NCBI GenBank assembly: GCA_930367205.1 | Contig: OV884013.1 | Span: forward strand, 118,072,869 to 118,136,868 | DNA length: 64,000 nucleotides | Reading direction: 5' to 3' | DNA from: Acanthosoma haemorrhoidale | Lineage: Eukaryota > Arthropoda > Insecta > Hemiptera > Acanthosomatidae | Part shown: piece by piece, positions 35,424 to 47,145 of the stretch | Position numbering within the stretch: the first letter of the stretch is position 1 | How the letters are laid out: each line of letters begins with the position of its first letter | The notes under the pieces: generated by a model | What the model was told of the DNA's origin: nothing | What the model saw: only the letters and a program-made list of their open reading frames with translations | Databases searched by the model: none | Made by a program: the position numbers and the translations under genes

Positions 35424-36241
35424 AAGGGTGTCCAAGAATTAACGCAAGATTTGATTTAAATAGAAAACACAGTTTTTAGTATTTTTATTGCTATTTTTTT
35501 TATTGAATTATAAAGTAAATAGGATAGGGTTATCTATGGAATAACACACAGGGCAAATGGCCTCCACGACTTTGCTGGCACATACGCACTCTTTTGTCGA
35601 AATTTTCTATGACCATTTGGCATAAATGTGGTTGAATTTCGTTGATGCAGCGTTGAATTTCCTGTTTTAATGCACCGGTGGACGTGGGCTTGTTGACATA
35701 CACTTTTGACTTCAAATAACCACATAAAAAGAAATCTAAAGGTGTTAAATCACACGATCTAGGGGGCCAATTCTGATCACCGAAACGAGAGATTGTACGT
35801 CCTGGAAATGTCTCATGGAGTATTTGAATTGTTTCATGGGCTGTATGGCATGTGGCACCATCTTGTTGAAACCACATATTGGCCACATCAATATCATCCA
35901 ATTTCGTCATAAAGAACTGTGCTATGGATTTTCAATAACACTCTCACGCACTGCTTCGATATTGACATTTTAACGGCTTGTTTTTGGACGAGCAGTCTCC
36001 AACTGATCCAGTCTCCCTAAATTTTTCAATTAATCTCTTCACAGTTGATTAAGTCAAAACACTATTCCGACCATATTTTGTATGAACTTTTCGAACTGCG
36101 GCCGCCAAACTTTCATTAATTTTGGGATGATGTTCAACAATAAAGACACGTTGTTTTATCGAGTAACGCTCCATTTTTACTTACTCTAAACTGTCAGCTG
36201 TCAAATTGTTTTTTTTTAGGGTTGCCAGCACTTTACTGCAC
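35424..36241 (-). mobile_element. Internally deleted mariner, longer sub-lineage, 5' TIR lost
   Basis: TA then the 3' TIR at 35424. The C-terminal frame (35530-35910, minus) is open with NMWFQQDGATCH, HETFPGRT, and SCDLTPLDFFL. The spacing between the two aspartates is 36 residues here. The N-terminal HTH half is frame-damaged and the shared central deletion is further eroded. Family similarity stops at about 36241, just short of the 5' TIR. Confidence 0.86.
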
Positions 36242-36890
36242 TACTACTGCACTTTATATGCACCTAATGCAATACGACGAAAGGTTCTTGCTGGTATCCT
36301 TTTGGTACAGAGGAAAAAGAATGGCAACATCTGGTATCCTAACAAATTGAATATGTTCCGCATTGGATCCTTAATCTTCGCTGTGCCCTTTGAGTTAAGT
36401 AGCCTGGCACGAGGTAACCCAAAGCTACAGCGAGGAATAACGAACAAATCATGTTCTGAACTACCATAATGACTTATTCGACGTTTAGTAAAATCATGAT
36501 CTCGAAAATACTGTAAGATAAATCAAGTGAAGATTAACAACTAGATCCACTAAATCACAAAGGTGGGAGTTATTTGCGGGATGTGACGGGCGGAATCCAA
36601 TTAGTTCGCCATCTAGTCAACATTTGCCCACGGGACTCGGAGTAATTATCAATCTCGCCCTGTTCCGGAGAGGTCCATGTCCTGGAGATTCTGAACTAAC
36701 AAACGGTACTTAATTAGTCTAAGCGATCATCCATTCAAATCAGTACAGGAAAAGAAATAATTAATTGATCCCAGACTTAGGCCAGGACACACCGAAATGA
36801 CCAAACACCTTACTAACAACATCTAAATATGTTTGACCAATACAACAGTGTCCTGACAGACTGCACATGGTTCATCAACTATTCCCTTGT
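36242..36890. other. Spacer with a cluster of TAATTA-type sites
   Basis: At 36530-36790 the composition is balanced and several TAATTA/AATTAG motifs occur, as at homeodomain-binding sites. This is only suggestive of a regulatory element. A frame at 36206-36469 has no motif. Confidence 0.25.
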
Positions 36891-36891
36891 A

Positions 36892-36988
36892 TCTATATAG
36901 TATATATATTTTTTTATATAGTATATATATTTTTTTATATAGTATGTATATTTTTTATATAGTATATATATTTTTTTATATAGTATAA
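36892..36988. repeat. Short AT tandem repeat, about 22 bp x 4
   Basis: Unit of the form TATATAGTATATATATTTTT repeated about four times with small length changes. Confidence 0.85.
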
Positions 36989-38419
36989 AAAAAAATAAAA
37001 ATAAAATTGCTAAGGGCATGCTGAGATTTAGCAAACACCAAAAGCATATTTCTGACATAAGATCTATTTTTCCTGCCCTTGTCGTTTATTTATTTTTTAT
37101 TACAGTATCATTGTTGTTACATACATAATTTACTAGCATATAACAAGTAAACTACCAAGTAATATATGTAAACTACAGCTGATGATGTAGCTAGCTGTGC
37201 TTGTTGTGTGAAGGTTACTTAGCTGTGTTTGTTGTGTGAAGTTATTTTCGAGATAAGACTTATGTTTGTTGTTTGTGCTGTGGCTATCCACTAGAATACC
37301 TGGTAAATAACGTGTAATTTAATTAATCTTTACGTTTATTAAGTTTATCTTGTATTGTTAAATCGTTTGATGCTTATAATTCTAATGCTATTGTAAATCT
37401 TTACAGATAAATTAAAATCAGTTATTGAATTATTAAAACCAACTTACATATATAATGTATATATAATACAGTAACTAATACTTATATTAGCTAACGCTTA
37501 ATTTATCTCGTTAATCGCTTAAAGAATTATTAAAGGGCTTAATGTTTTATTGCTTATTTGTATTTTATTTTAATTAATACACTTCGGAATTTTAGTTTTA
37601 TATTATAGTTTGCTAGGTTTTTTTTTTATTTAATTTTGTGTACATTTATATATACACACCTTGTTATATATTTTTATTGTTCAAAATTATTTCATTGCCT
37701 TTTTATCTTTATAAATACGTTTTATATCAGAATAATTAATCATTTTAATTTGTTTATGTTTTTACATTGCGGATAAGTTGCTATTTTATTTTACCATGTT
37801 CTATGATTATTTTAATTATTTAGACTTCACTTGTGTATTTTCTTTGTAATTAATCTTGGAGGACTGCCGCCCCAGTGCAAACTTATTGTTTTTCATTCAT
37901 TGTTGGCTAATATCCAATGTCGATGTTTATATTGGCACAAATGACTAATGAGAACGCCATATATAACGGACGACATACAGCAGATTATCTGTAGCAAAGT
38001 TTACTAAAGCTTACTAATCTTAGTAAATTTGTGCCTGGGGGCAGTTTGCGCCAGTAGTTAAGCTCTCCTGTCTCTAGATGTTCTACGAGCATTATCCACT
38101 AGCTAGCGTTGCATTGTTCTGTTTCGGAAAATATATAATTACAAATAGGTAATTAGAAAATAAACTTTATACCTATTTTTCTCTATAAATAAAATTACTG
38201 TATAGCAGGATACAAAAACTAAAAAAATAAAACTAAACTAAAAAAAAAAGTGAAATAGACACCAGGCAACTATACTAATGAAATAATAATAGTAATGATT
38301 ACTAAATGTGTAAAGTTATTCTATAGGTTCATTTAAAGTAAAATAAGTTGATAGACTTCATGATTATCTGGATCTCTTATGGGGACTAGATGGCCTCATT
38401 GCTTGAGTAATTATTAAAA
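36989..38419. other. AT-rich intergenic sequence
   Basis: Two near copies of TAGCTGTG(C/T)TTGTTGTGTGAAG at about 37192 and 37220 form a local direct repeat. Otherwise nothing was recognised. Confidence 0.3.
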
Positions 38420-39228
38420 ACAACTTTATTATGATAAAATTACAATCTGCCTCATTGGGCAATGAGTAATTGTGATAAATGATCTCATTCATACCATATC
38501 TACAATTCTTCATTCACTCGCTCATTCATACAGTAATTACAAGCAGTCCAGAGACTTCCTAAATCTGCATGGTTTTCACCTCTCTCACACGCGAAAGAGG
38601 AAGCGGAGTCTTGGGAAGTCCCCCACGCTCTTCCGTCAGCTGCGTCACCGGATACGAGTGAGTGGAGGCTGACCAAGAGCACAAGTCACAGATGCTTAGG
38701 ACATCTTCCCATGATTGGAAAAATTGAGCATTGCCAGGACTCCTGCTGTCACGTATTTATAGCAGGTCACGAGGCCAATCTCACTTTAGTCTCCGAGGAG
38801 GGTTATAGAGATGTGTGGTGCAGTTGATGACTATGATAGGGGATTAAGGTATTTGGGTATGTTTCGATGGAATTTCATGAACTTGGAAGGGATGAGTTCA
38901 AGAATGTAGGGTATATATTAAGATCGTTATGAAGGGTTTTGTTGCTGACGTAAGAAGGGGCATTTACTATTGTTCTCAGGACTTTTAATTGAAAGGATTG
39001 AAAACGTTCGATGTTCTACATTTTTTCTGTCTATTCCCTATAGCTCTATTCCAAATGTCCAGATTGGCTTTGGTATAACTTTGTAGATTAATAATTTTTT
39101 TTCTATTGAGAGATGGGATGTCCTTTGAAGTAGTCTGTTCAGTTGTTCAAAGGGTCTGTTTAGCCTCGTGTGTGGGTTCCATGTCAGCCTTCTGCCGAGA
39201 TACAAGCCTAAATGTTGTACTGTCTAGG
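38420..39228 (-). mobile_element. Jockey-clade LINE, longest copy of the PRDLL family
   Basis: From the 3' end (CAACTTTATTATGATAAAATT at 38420) through the 3' UTR and into the reverse-transcriptase C-terminal coding region on the minus strand. The 5'-most part translates, with frame breaks, to LNRLLQRTSHLSI...KLLIYKVIPKPIWTFGI, a standard Jockey RT C-terminal segment. The coding region is broken by indels. The 5' boundary near 39228 is approximate and no target duplication was seen. Confidence 0.85.
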
Positions 39229-39357
39229 TAACAGAAAGAGGGATGTAATGAAAGAAAACTAGTGGAGCAGACTTGTGGCAGAGGCTAAAATGCAACTAAC
39301 GAAAAATATATTTACGGGCACAATTCGAACTTTGTGAGGTTATAAATTAGAGGCATA

Positions 39358-39748
39358 CTCTAACTGTTGCACTATTATTAGACATATTATGCAAAATATC
39401 TCTTCTGTTGCAACTATTATTAGACATATTATGCAAAATATCTCTTCTGTTGCACTATTATTAGACATATTATGCAAAATATCTCTTCTGTTGCACTATT
39501 ATTAGACATATTATGCAAAATATCTCTTCTGTTGCACTATTATTAGACATATTATGCAAAAATCTCTTCTGTTGCACTATTATTAGACATATTATGCAAA
39601 ATATCTCTTCTGTTGCACTATTATTAGACATATTATGCAAAATATCTCTTCTGTTGCACTATTATTAGACATATTATGCAAAATATCTCTTCTGTTGCAC
39701 TATTATTAGACATATTATGCAAAATATCTCTTCTGTTGCACTATTATT
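39358..39748. repeat. 41-bp minisatellite, about 9.5 units
   Basis: Units of CTCTTCTGTTGCACTATTAT followed by TAGACATATTATGCAAAATAT, nearly identical except for single-base indels (units of 40, 41 and 42 bp). The first unit (CTCTAACTG...) is the most diverged and the last is cut off. High identity implies recent expansion. No coding role is visible. Confidence 0.95.
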
Positions 39749-39904
39749 TTGTTGAAAAAACAACAGCGGGGCGATGGTTCACACAACGGAATAAAGGATT
39801 TCATTGAAAATGTTGAATTTATTTAGTGCGTTGTCACATTAGTCCCGGTATTTTACTAAGTATTTCATCAAACACGAAATACGTTTTCGAACTAATACAA
39901 CGGA

Positions 39905-40053
39905 ATTATCTCCTCCCTTGCGTGCGAAAGAGAAAGCGGAGTCTTGGAAATTCCCCAACGCCCGTTCGTCAGCCGCGTCACTGGATAAGAGCTAGTGGAG
40001 GCTGACCAAGAGCGCGAGAGCCACAGCCGCTCAGGACATGATTGGGTAAACTG
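39905..40053 (-). mobile_element. Internal fragment of the Jockey LINE 3' UTR
   Basis: About 150 bp matching the 3' UTR block of other copies (TGCGTGCGAAAGAG ... CAGGACATGATTGG). It has neither tail nor coding part, so it is a broken relic. Confidence 0.75.
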
Positions 40054-40499
40054 ACCGTTAGTAAAAGTAACGTAGGAGATTTATTTCGTCATTCGTCCGT
40101 TCCTTTATGTATTTTTGACAAGTGGCCAAATGTTTTGACTATTCACGGAGTTGTAGCCCAAGAGTCATATGTAGGCCGGAGAAGTCCTACAAGTAAACAG
40201 CTTCTGCTTGGTCTGGCCAAGCCTCGTTCACTGCTGACAGTGTCCATGGAAGAATAATATATTCATTCCACGTTCCCTCTTTTAATGTTTATTAAATGAT
40301 TTAAGATCATCTTTCTTTTGAACTCTAAGACATGTACAAAGTTTGTAACAGTTTTTCATCAATTGTGGCTTATTTTTGCAGCTTTGTCAGCGTGTTCATT
40401 CAATTTAATTTCAACGTGGAAAGGCGCCCAGAAGTACTGAACATTCGTTTTCTGTTCAAATATTTAATTAATAAAGATATGTAATTGGTGTAAAAAAGA

Positions 40500-40947
40500 C
40501 ACTGTTGGACAAAATTAACGCAACACTTAATTTTTTGAAGTTAAAATTAAATAAATTATCTTGAGATTTTATTTTGATTTACTATTTGTATTTAGGTGAC
40601 GTCAATGTAAACATAAACCGAAAATAATAGTTTTACTCTTCAACCCCTTTTTCACAAGCAGTAGCATTTTATCCATCCTCATAAAATCATAAAATTGATC
40701 ATAACTCATTTTTCCTCTTTATAGACTCTTAAAACGTTTAAGAGACGTGATTCATCCCACAGACGGAAATACCTGTTATTGAGTACGTTTTATTTAAACA
40801 TTTTTTTTCCAAGTTAATATTTTTTCTTTTGCTCATTATGTACCTTCGATTTAGTGTTCAAATGACTTATTTTTTCAAAATATAAGTATGCACAAATTGG
40901 AAATCTATCAAAAAATAAGGGTGGTGGATTAATTTTGTCCATCAGTG
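40500..40947. mobile_element. MITE with Tc1/mariner-type inverted repeats, 448 bp
   Basis: The left end CACTGTTGGACAAAATTAA and the right end (reverse complement CACTGATGGACAAAATTAA) are inverted repeats of about 19 bp of a type widely seen in Tc1/mariner elements. TA follows on the right (40948-40949); the left TA has decayed to GA. The interior is AT-rich and non-coding. It differs from the AAGGGTGTCCC family. Confidence 0.75.
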
Positions 40948-40949
40948 TA

Positions 40950-41840
40950 GTCGACCATTTATTTTCATGTCCCTTTCGTTTAGAGCATAAATTAGTGGGT
41001 GTTACCTTATATTACCTTTTCTAAGATTTTATAAATTCCGCACGATTCTGAAATTAAAGTTCGCGATTTTGAAAATTTGAAATTTCGATCTATTGTTATG
41101 GAACATCTATCGCTTTCTTGTTTTTTCGACCCACCAATGAACAATCACTCGTGACCTTATATGTTCATGCATTTTCAGAGAAAGGTTTTGAAGCTTAGAG
41201 TTGGGACATATTGGCTGGTGCAATCAAAGTAGCAAAGGTAAATGCATCTCCTTGCAACGGAAAGTGCCTTCGCAGACTTGGTTGTGTGGAAACGCCATGA
41301 TTGATAGAGTTTTCTTGCTTCGATGCTTTTTTTGATTCCTATCGTAAGCCTAATACTCTACTGCGGTGACGGAGTGGCAGGTCGCATACTTCACTTCACA
41401 AATCGCAGACTATGAAAGCTCCGATATCCAACAAAGTGGGTTTCTGGATCGGTTCGATAATTTTGAAAAGGCTTTTATTTCCTGAACCCCTTATCCTCAA
41501 CTTAACTCTACGCATAGCTCGTAATTTATTCGTCTTGAAATTATTAGGTACTCGATATATGGTTGAGAAATATTCATTATTTTATTAATAATAAATTGAT
41601 TCATTACTGATTTATTAATTACAATTCACGATTTATCATGGGGTTTCCTTTTCTTTAAGGATAATTCAGACATCATGAGACTGATTCCGTTCAAAATATT
41701 TTGATGGAATGACTAACTCACAAAAAGGCAAAAAACGAGCACAGGAAAAAAACGCTGAAATCTCAAAGTAAAAACCATTAGCCACCAGCACCCCGCACGC
41801 CCTCATGCCTTTGTTCTCTTGATCACGATTAATATAGTTG
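40950..41840. other. Intergenic, nothing recognised
   Basis: About 0.9 kb without reading frames or repeats that I can assign. Confidence 0.35.
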
Positions 41841-41842
41841 CT

Positions 41843-42311
41843 GTGTGTTGCGCAAACTTCATAACGGACAAATAGAAGTTACCAACTTTATGGACCAGAA
41901 AACGCCCCCTACTCTTCCATTTTTTTTTATATCAATAAACATTTGGCGTCAGTATAGCGAAATGGGACTAGTTCAAGATCCCGACACCGCAACCACACAC
42001 TAGGGGCACTGGGGTAATAGAGCCAGGATTGGTCAGAATAACGGACTTCCTGATTGGTTTGAATAGACTGGCTTTTTATTGGCTGCGCGCACAAATCTAC
42101 CTGTCTTTTATGTTTTTTTTTTTTAGAAAGTCGGACACCACACCAGTGCTCCTAGTGAATGGTTGCAGTGTCGGGTTCTTGTACAAGTCCCATCTCTCTA
42201 TACTGACGCCAAACTTTTATTGATATTAAAAAAATGTAAGAGTAGGGGGCGTTTTCTGGTCCATGAAGTTGGTAACTTCTATTTGCCCGCTATGAAGTTT
42301 GCGCAACACAC
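41843..42311. repeat. Inverted repeat, arms of about 170 bp
   Basis: The left arm 41843-42014 and the right arm 42142-42311 are imperfect reverse complements separated by about 127 bp. For example, the left GTGTGTTGCGCAAACTTC pairs with the right GAAGTTTGCGCAACACAC. The left CACTAGGGGCACTGG pairs imperfectly with the right CCAGTGCTCCTAGTG. A transcript would fold into a long hairpin. Confidence 0.9.
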
Positions 42312-42864
42312 ATTCATCAGATGGATTCAAGTGATCATGATCAGGAGTACAAAGCCACTAGTAGTCACTCCTCCCTATTTACACTGGCGCTTGTTGCTCA
42401 GCTCGAACCATGGATTTCTCATTCAACTACCTCTGCACCTCTCTTTCCTATCCTTGCTAGTTTTAGTATGGCACTGTCAGCCTCCACGATCTTCCCCCCG
42501 GAGTTATCTGGCCTTGCCCCACTAAACTAGTATATCCTTGGAAGGGACGCTTTCATGCAGAGGGTGACCTCTGTTACAAAAAGTAACTAGTAGCGTCTCC
42601 CTCAGGGGTATATTCTGCCTGTTTCCGGTCCACGCTCCACTTAGAGATCCGGACGGTGTCAGATACTGAGTGTGAATTCGTGGTCATTCCAAGACCACAT
42701 AAACTACCTATAAACCTACCCTGTTCCTCTTCTCCTGAACATAGTGCTTTGTCGGGGCACACCTTCTAAGATCTTATGGAGTCAGATCAATAAATAAATA
42801 TGAATTAAGCCGTTTAGACCGTCAGAAAATTTCAAATATCACAGGTTTAGCTCTTGATCCGACA
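41846..42864 (+). mobile_element. Solo LTR, type B, with an internal inverted repeat
   Basis: Begins TGTTGCGCAAACTTC and ends TTGATCCGACA. The flanks CTGTG (41841-41845) and ATGTG (42865-42869) fit a 5-bp duplication with one mismatch. The 1,019-bp length exceeds the sister copies (730 and 844 bp) because 42142-42311 is an inverted copy of its own first 170 bp. The distal half matches other type B LTRs through CCTGAACATAGTGC and ATCTTATGGAGTCAGATCAA. Confidence 0.78.
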
Positions 42865-42957
42865 ATGTGGTTTATTGTATCAAATATCTTTCCAAGCGCT
42901 GTAAAATAATAACAAAAGTTTAAATTTTTTTTTATATTGAAACTTCTTGATTGTGAT

Positions 42958-43140
42958 ACAAATACAATCTGCCTTCTTGGGCAATAAGTAATTGTGATAA
43001 ATGTTATCATTCATATCATAATTACAATTTTCACTCATAAAGTATTTACTAACAGCCCAGAGACCTTCCGAAATCACAAGCTTGTCACCTCACTCGCATG
43101 CGAAAGAGGAAGCGGAGTCTTGGGAAGTCCCCTACGAACA
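42958..43140 (-). mobile_element. 3' end fragment of the Jockey LINE
   Basis: The plus strand reads ACAATCTGCC...GGGCAATAAGTAATTGTGATAAATG, then the CAGCCCAGAGACC and CTCGCATGCGAAAGAGG blocks. That is the last 180 bp of the family 3' UTR. The fragment ends abruptly at about 43132 without any coding part. Confidence 0.78.
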
Positions 43141-44239
43141 GTAGCTCAAGTTAAAACAATAGTCTCTGTTGTATTTACGTTACACACATACCATTTCTTC
43201 GTACCTTTTTGGGGACAAAGTTTCTCCCTTTGAACTGGGCAATAATTCAAATTAATTGGCTTTTTAATTTTAACAGATTCTTACCTCTCAACATGGTTCA
43301 TAGTTTTCATCGTTTTGGCTGCCCTGTGTATTTCACACCTCACTATGTAGTTCTCCAGTAAAAGAAAAAAACCAAAGAATTATCCAACCAAGACGAGTAA
43401 GATCTGACCCCAGGAAGTTGGTATACCGTCAGCGCTGCTCAGTATGGGGAAGGCCTGCCAATTGCCTCTCGCTAACTCCTTAACTCGATTTATATTTTAA
43501 ACAGACCCGAATGAGGTAGAGCGATGTGGGGAACAACTCAAGAAGTTCACTATTCTTTATTGGGGCTCTGGTCATTGGTGTCTGCTTTGGGAGTGAAAAT
43601 ATCTCTTTGCCCGAACATGGAAAAATAAGTAAACAAATCTGACGAGAAGAAGCTAATTCAAATTATTACATAATCCGATACTTGAGTTACCAGTATGAAA
43701 GTTGGGAGCATTTTTTTCAAAACCACAAATTTTGGTTTTCACCTGTTCAAACTAGGGGCTTCATATTTTTGCGTGTTGGTCCCATCTGATATTGCAAAGG
43801 CATGAAAAATATATACAAATTTATATATATTCCACAAAACGCAATTAAGTTCAATAAGGTAAATAATTATTTGCTATTATAAAAAACAACAATAAAAAAA
43901 CGCATTTCTACAATTTTTAGTATGCTATCGGACTAAGGATACGGACGCCTTCACGACCAATTTGTAAATAGTTAATTTAAAACTATAATTACAATAACTC
44001 ATTGAAAATAACAACTTTAGCTTAAATAGTCTTGTTATTGCTTTATGAGCGTGGTAGTTCTGTATGGTGTACGGACGAAGCTGAAAATAAAGCCAAGCCA
44101 TTGAATAACAATAAAGCGTCATTAATGAATTACTCAATGATAAACAAATTAATTTCATCACAATGAGAAGGATATCAAGTTGGAGATCTTGATGATTAAT
44201 AATATATATCACAGGTTGGGTCTTTAATGGTCTGTAATT
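43141..44239. other. Intergenic, nothing recognised
   Basis: AT-rich. A 95-codon frame at 43925-44212 (-) lacks recognisable motifs. Confidence 0.3.
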
Positions 44240-44244
44240 ATAGA

Positions 44245-45088
44245 TGTTGTGGCCACCTCTTAATTACGGATAGTTCAAAGTTCCCTTCTTCTCGGATCAG
44301 AAAATATCTATCTATGTTTCCATATGTTTAATAAAGCTTATGACGTCAGGCGGGGAGGGGAGAGAAGCTAGTGGGGGAAACAGCCACAGGTCCCCACCAC
44401 GGCTGGCCTACCTACATTAATCCGCGTCTAAGAGCGAAAAACAGAACTTACCAAACCGGAACCTTGAACACTTATCTCTCTCTCTCTGCACTGGCGCTTG
44501 CTGCTCTACTTAAACCATGGTCTTCTCATTCAACTACCTCTGCATCTCTCTCTCCTAACCTTGCTATGTTTTAGTCCGGCGTTGTCAGACCCCACACTTT
44601 CCTAGTGGAAATCTCTGCCTTGTCTCGCTAAATCTAGCCTCCTTGGGAGAGACCTCTCCCTCGCGGACGACGGTTGCCGTGGCCCTACAAACATACCAGT
44701 AACGTCTCCCACGGCAATTCAGTCTGCTTCTCTCCAGTTCACACTCGCCTTTGGGATCCGGACGGTTTTCGCTTAGCCTTAGATACCAAGTGTGAATTTG
44801 TGGTCATTCCAAAACCACATAAACTACCTACAAACCTACCCTGTACCTCTTCTCCTGAACATAGCGCCTTGTAGGGGCACACCTTCTAAGATCTTATGGA
44901 GTCAGATCAAAACGAATTAGGCTGCCCACCGACTGGGCCGGCCGTCAGGGTGAATGACCATAGATCCACCTGCCTTACCTCTTTCTTGGCGCTCGCCGGA
45001 CGGCGGCTGGAGGTTGTAGCGACCCTAGCCCGCGGCGGGCGTCTCCTCCCCACTTTGGGGATATTCGACGACAATTTTTGACCCAACA
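44245..45088 (+). mobile_element. Solo LTR, type B, 844 bp
   Basis: Begins TGTTGTGGCCACCTC and probably ends TTGACCCAACA. The flanks ATAGA (44240-44244) and ACAGA (45089-45093) fit a 5-bp duplication with one transition. It shares with the other type B copies the AAGATCTTATGGAGTCAGATC block and, with type A, the CACTCGCCTTTGGGATCCGG and GTGGTCATTCCAA segments. The last 150 bp are GC-rich. Confidence 0.75.
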
Positions 45089-45093
45089 ACAGA

Positions 45094-46378
45094 TAATATT
45101 GTTACATAATCATTACAACTGTAATAAAAATTCCCAGATCTTTTGCAACCCCAGTTTCTTGTATAGGGATGGTGTTTAGCATGGTATCATTATTTATCCA
45201 TGCCAGAGAAATTCTGACAATAAAGGCAAACCTATTAAACTAAATATTTTCCTATCATGCTATGCTGGGTCTTGACCTGAAGATGTCAAATAATTGAATA
45301 TTATTTGTCCCCACTGCCAGTAAGCCTGGATCCTACTTGACATAATATTTTAGGTCAGAAAAAGCAAATAAGCTCAAAAGGCAAAGTTCTGATTACCTCA
45401 GATATTTATAACTCAGTAGAGGTAATAATTCAGACAACTTACTTTCGCCCTTAAATTAAAAACGTCATATATTATTTGCCAACAGCCATTAGAATGTTGG
45501 ATATTTTTATTTGTATTTCATAACAAAATTCTGTCCCTGAAGTCCACACGTGGTTCGAGGAGCCCGGACAGGGGAACACATAGAAGACTATCGGTTTATC
45601 GAACAACAAAAAGACACCCTCTCACAACTGGGCCATTGCCCAGGAAGGCATTGCAAAAGGATAAAGTGGATTACAAGTTTTCGGCACTTTCAGAAAAAAG
45701 GATTTGTCATTGGTACTATGTTAGTGAATGCTGTGAGGACCACAATAACTGCAGTTTTTATTTTAGAATGCCAACCTATATGTCATTTAGTCTCTAATTC
45801 ATATGTAGCTACTATATTTTTCAATGAAATAAATTTAATTTTGTAAATAAGTACTATTTCAGATCAGAATTAGAATAGATTAGATGAAAACAACATTATT
45901 CTGGGGCCATTTAGTACAGATAAATATATCAAGTACTGGCTAACAAAAAATAAATAATACAGCACAAAGAAAAAAAAAAAACTATGAAAAATAAAGAGTA
46001 CACCTCAGTTAGAAAAATACCCCCCCCCCCCCTAAAAAAATAAAACAATACATTCCAGGAAAACTTTCATTAATTGAAGGCACGATTTGTTTAAAATATA
46101 GATATTTAATTTATTTTTGTTTTATTAATATACTATCCGAAATTTCTGAGTATTTTTTTGACCATATCTGGCATTCCTTATGACTTGCGCACTTAGCCTT
46201 TGTATTTTGATCCTAATTTATTGGTAGTATTAATTGTTAACTGTTATTCTCATAAAGTTGAGTCTTCTTAAACTGATGGTGAGCAGCCCTGTGCTACTAG
46301 TTTTGTATATATAATATAAAAGGAGGCAAAGGCAATTTCATAAAATTTTAACATGGACAAGAAATTTAACAGCAATAT
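45094..46378. other. Intergenic, one unassigned reading frame
   Basis: A 98-codon frame at 45550-45846 (+) has no motif I recognise. A C-run of about 12 sits at 46021-46032. Otherwise AT-rich. Confidence 0.3.
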
Positions 46379-46446
46379 GGACTCGCCTGAGGATCTGTAG
46401 TTGTGTATAATTGTCTGTGAATTTGAAGGGGCTATGAAAAAAAAAG
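46379..46446 (+). mobile_element. Orphan 3' tail of the second LINE family
   Basis: GCCTGAGGATCTGTAGTTG...TGTCTGTGAATTTGAAGGGGC, then TATGAAAAAAAAA. This matches the last 65 bp of the LINE at 32880-34986, including the poly(A) start. It is a very short, extremely 5'-truncated insertion. Confidence 0.75.
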
Positions 46447-46861
46447 GCAATTAGCCTTCAATGTAAATTATAAGAACTGTTTAGGCATTTGACAGAATAT
46501 ATATTCTCCGTATTGGAAAAGTAAGAAAAACAAATTATTTTTATAACTGCTGATCTGAACTGTTATTTTGTTTGAAATTTGTATTCTCATAGATTTGGCG
46601 TGTTTCCTTTTATTGGTTTTTCTTATTCAGGGAGGAGGTTATATAATGTTATGTTTCTGTCTCCAAGTCACCAGGCATACTTCCACGTCGAATGCACACT
46701 CCTTTGTTTTTCCTCCATTACGGTTTCGTGTATAAAATAAAATCATTCCTAGATGATGAAACTAACATAAAATAGTTATAACGAGGGGGAAAATCAAAAT
46801 GATAATGAAAAGACGTATGTTATTGGCAAAGAAATAAAACTTCGCAGTCCAATTAAATACA
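46447..46861. other. Spacer between two orphan LINE tails
   Basis: AT-rich, no feature seen. Confidence 0.3.
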
Positions 46862-47145
46862 TTTTTTTTTTTTTCATAGCCCCTTTAAATTCACAGACTA
46901 TCCATAGCAGGATATCAGAATCTATTTACAAATTATGTTTGTATTTCCTGTAGCGTCGCTACATTATATACAGGTTTTGTTATTTTATATAATGAATAAA
47001 CAAGTACAATGATACACATTATACGTGACTGGACTAAACTGACTAATTGAGGTGATGGGGCTCACCTTTTTGATCAAACTTAAAACTAACTTACATACTA
47101 ATTCTTAACCTAATTTTTCCCCGACAGTCTGTTGCCATCGATGCG
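46862..47145 (-). mobile_element. 5'-truncated copy of the second LINE family
   Basis: Poly-T at 46862-46875 followed by the reverse complement of the 3' UTR at 34713-34970, and then the last codons of the ORF (CCCCGACAGTCTGTTGCCATCGATGCGGG). The truncation is near 47145. Divergence from the 34.7 kb copy is modest. Confidence 0.85.

Noticed and set aside
39358..39748. CRISPR-like array
   Set aside because: The repeat units are directly tandem without unique spacers, in a eukaryotic transposon-rich context.
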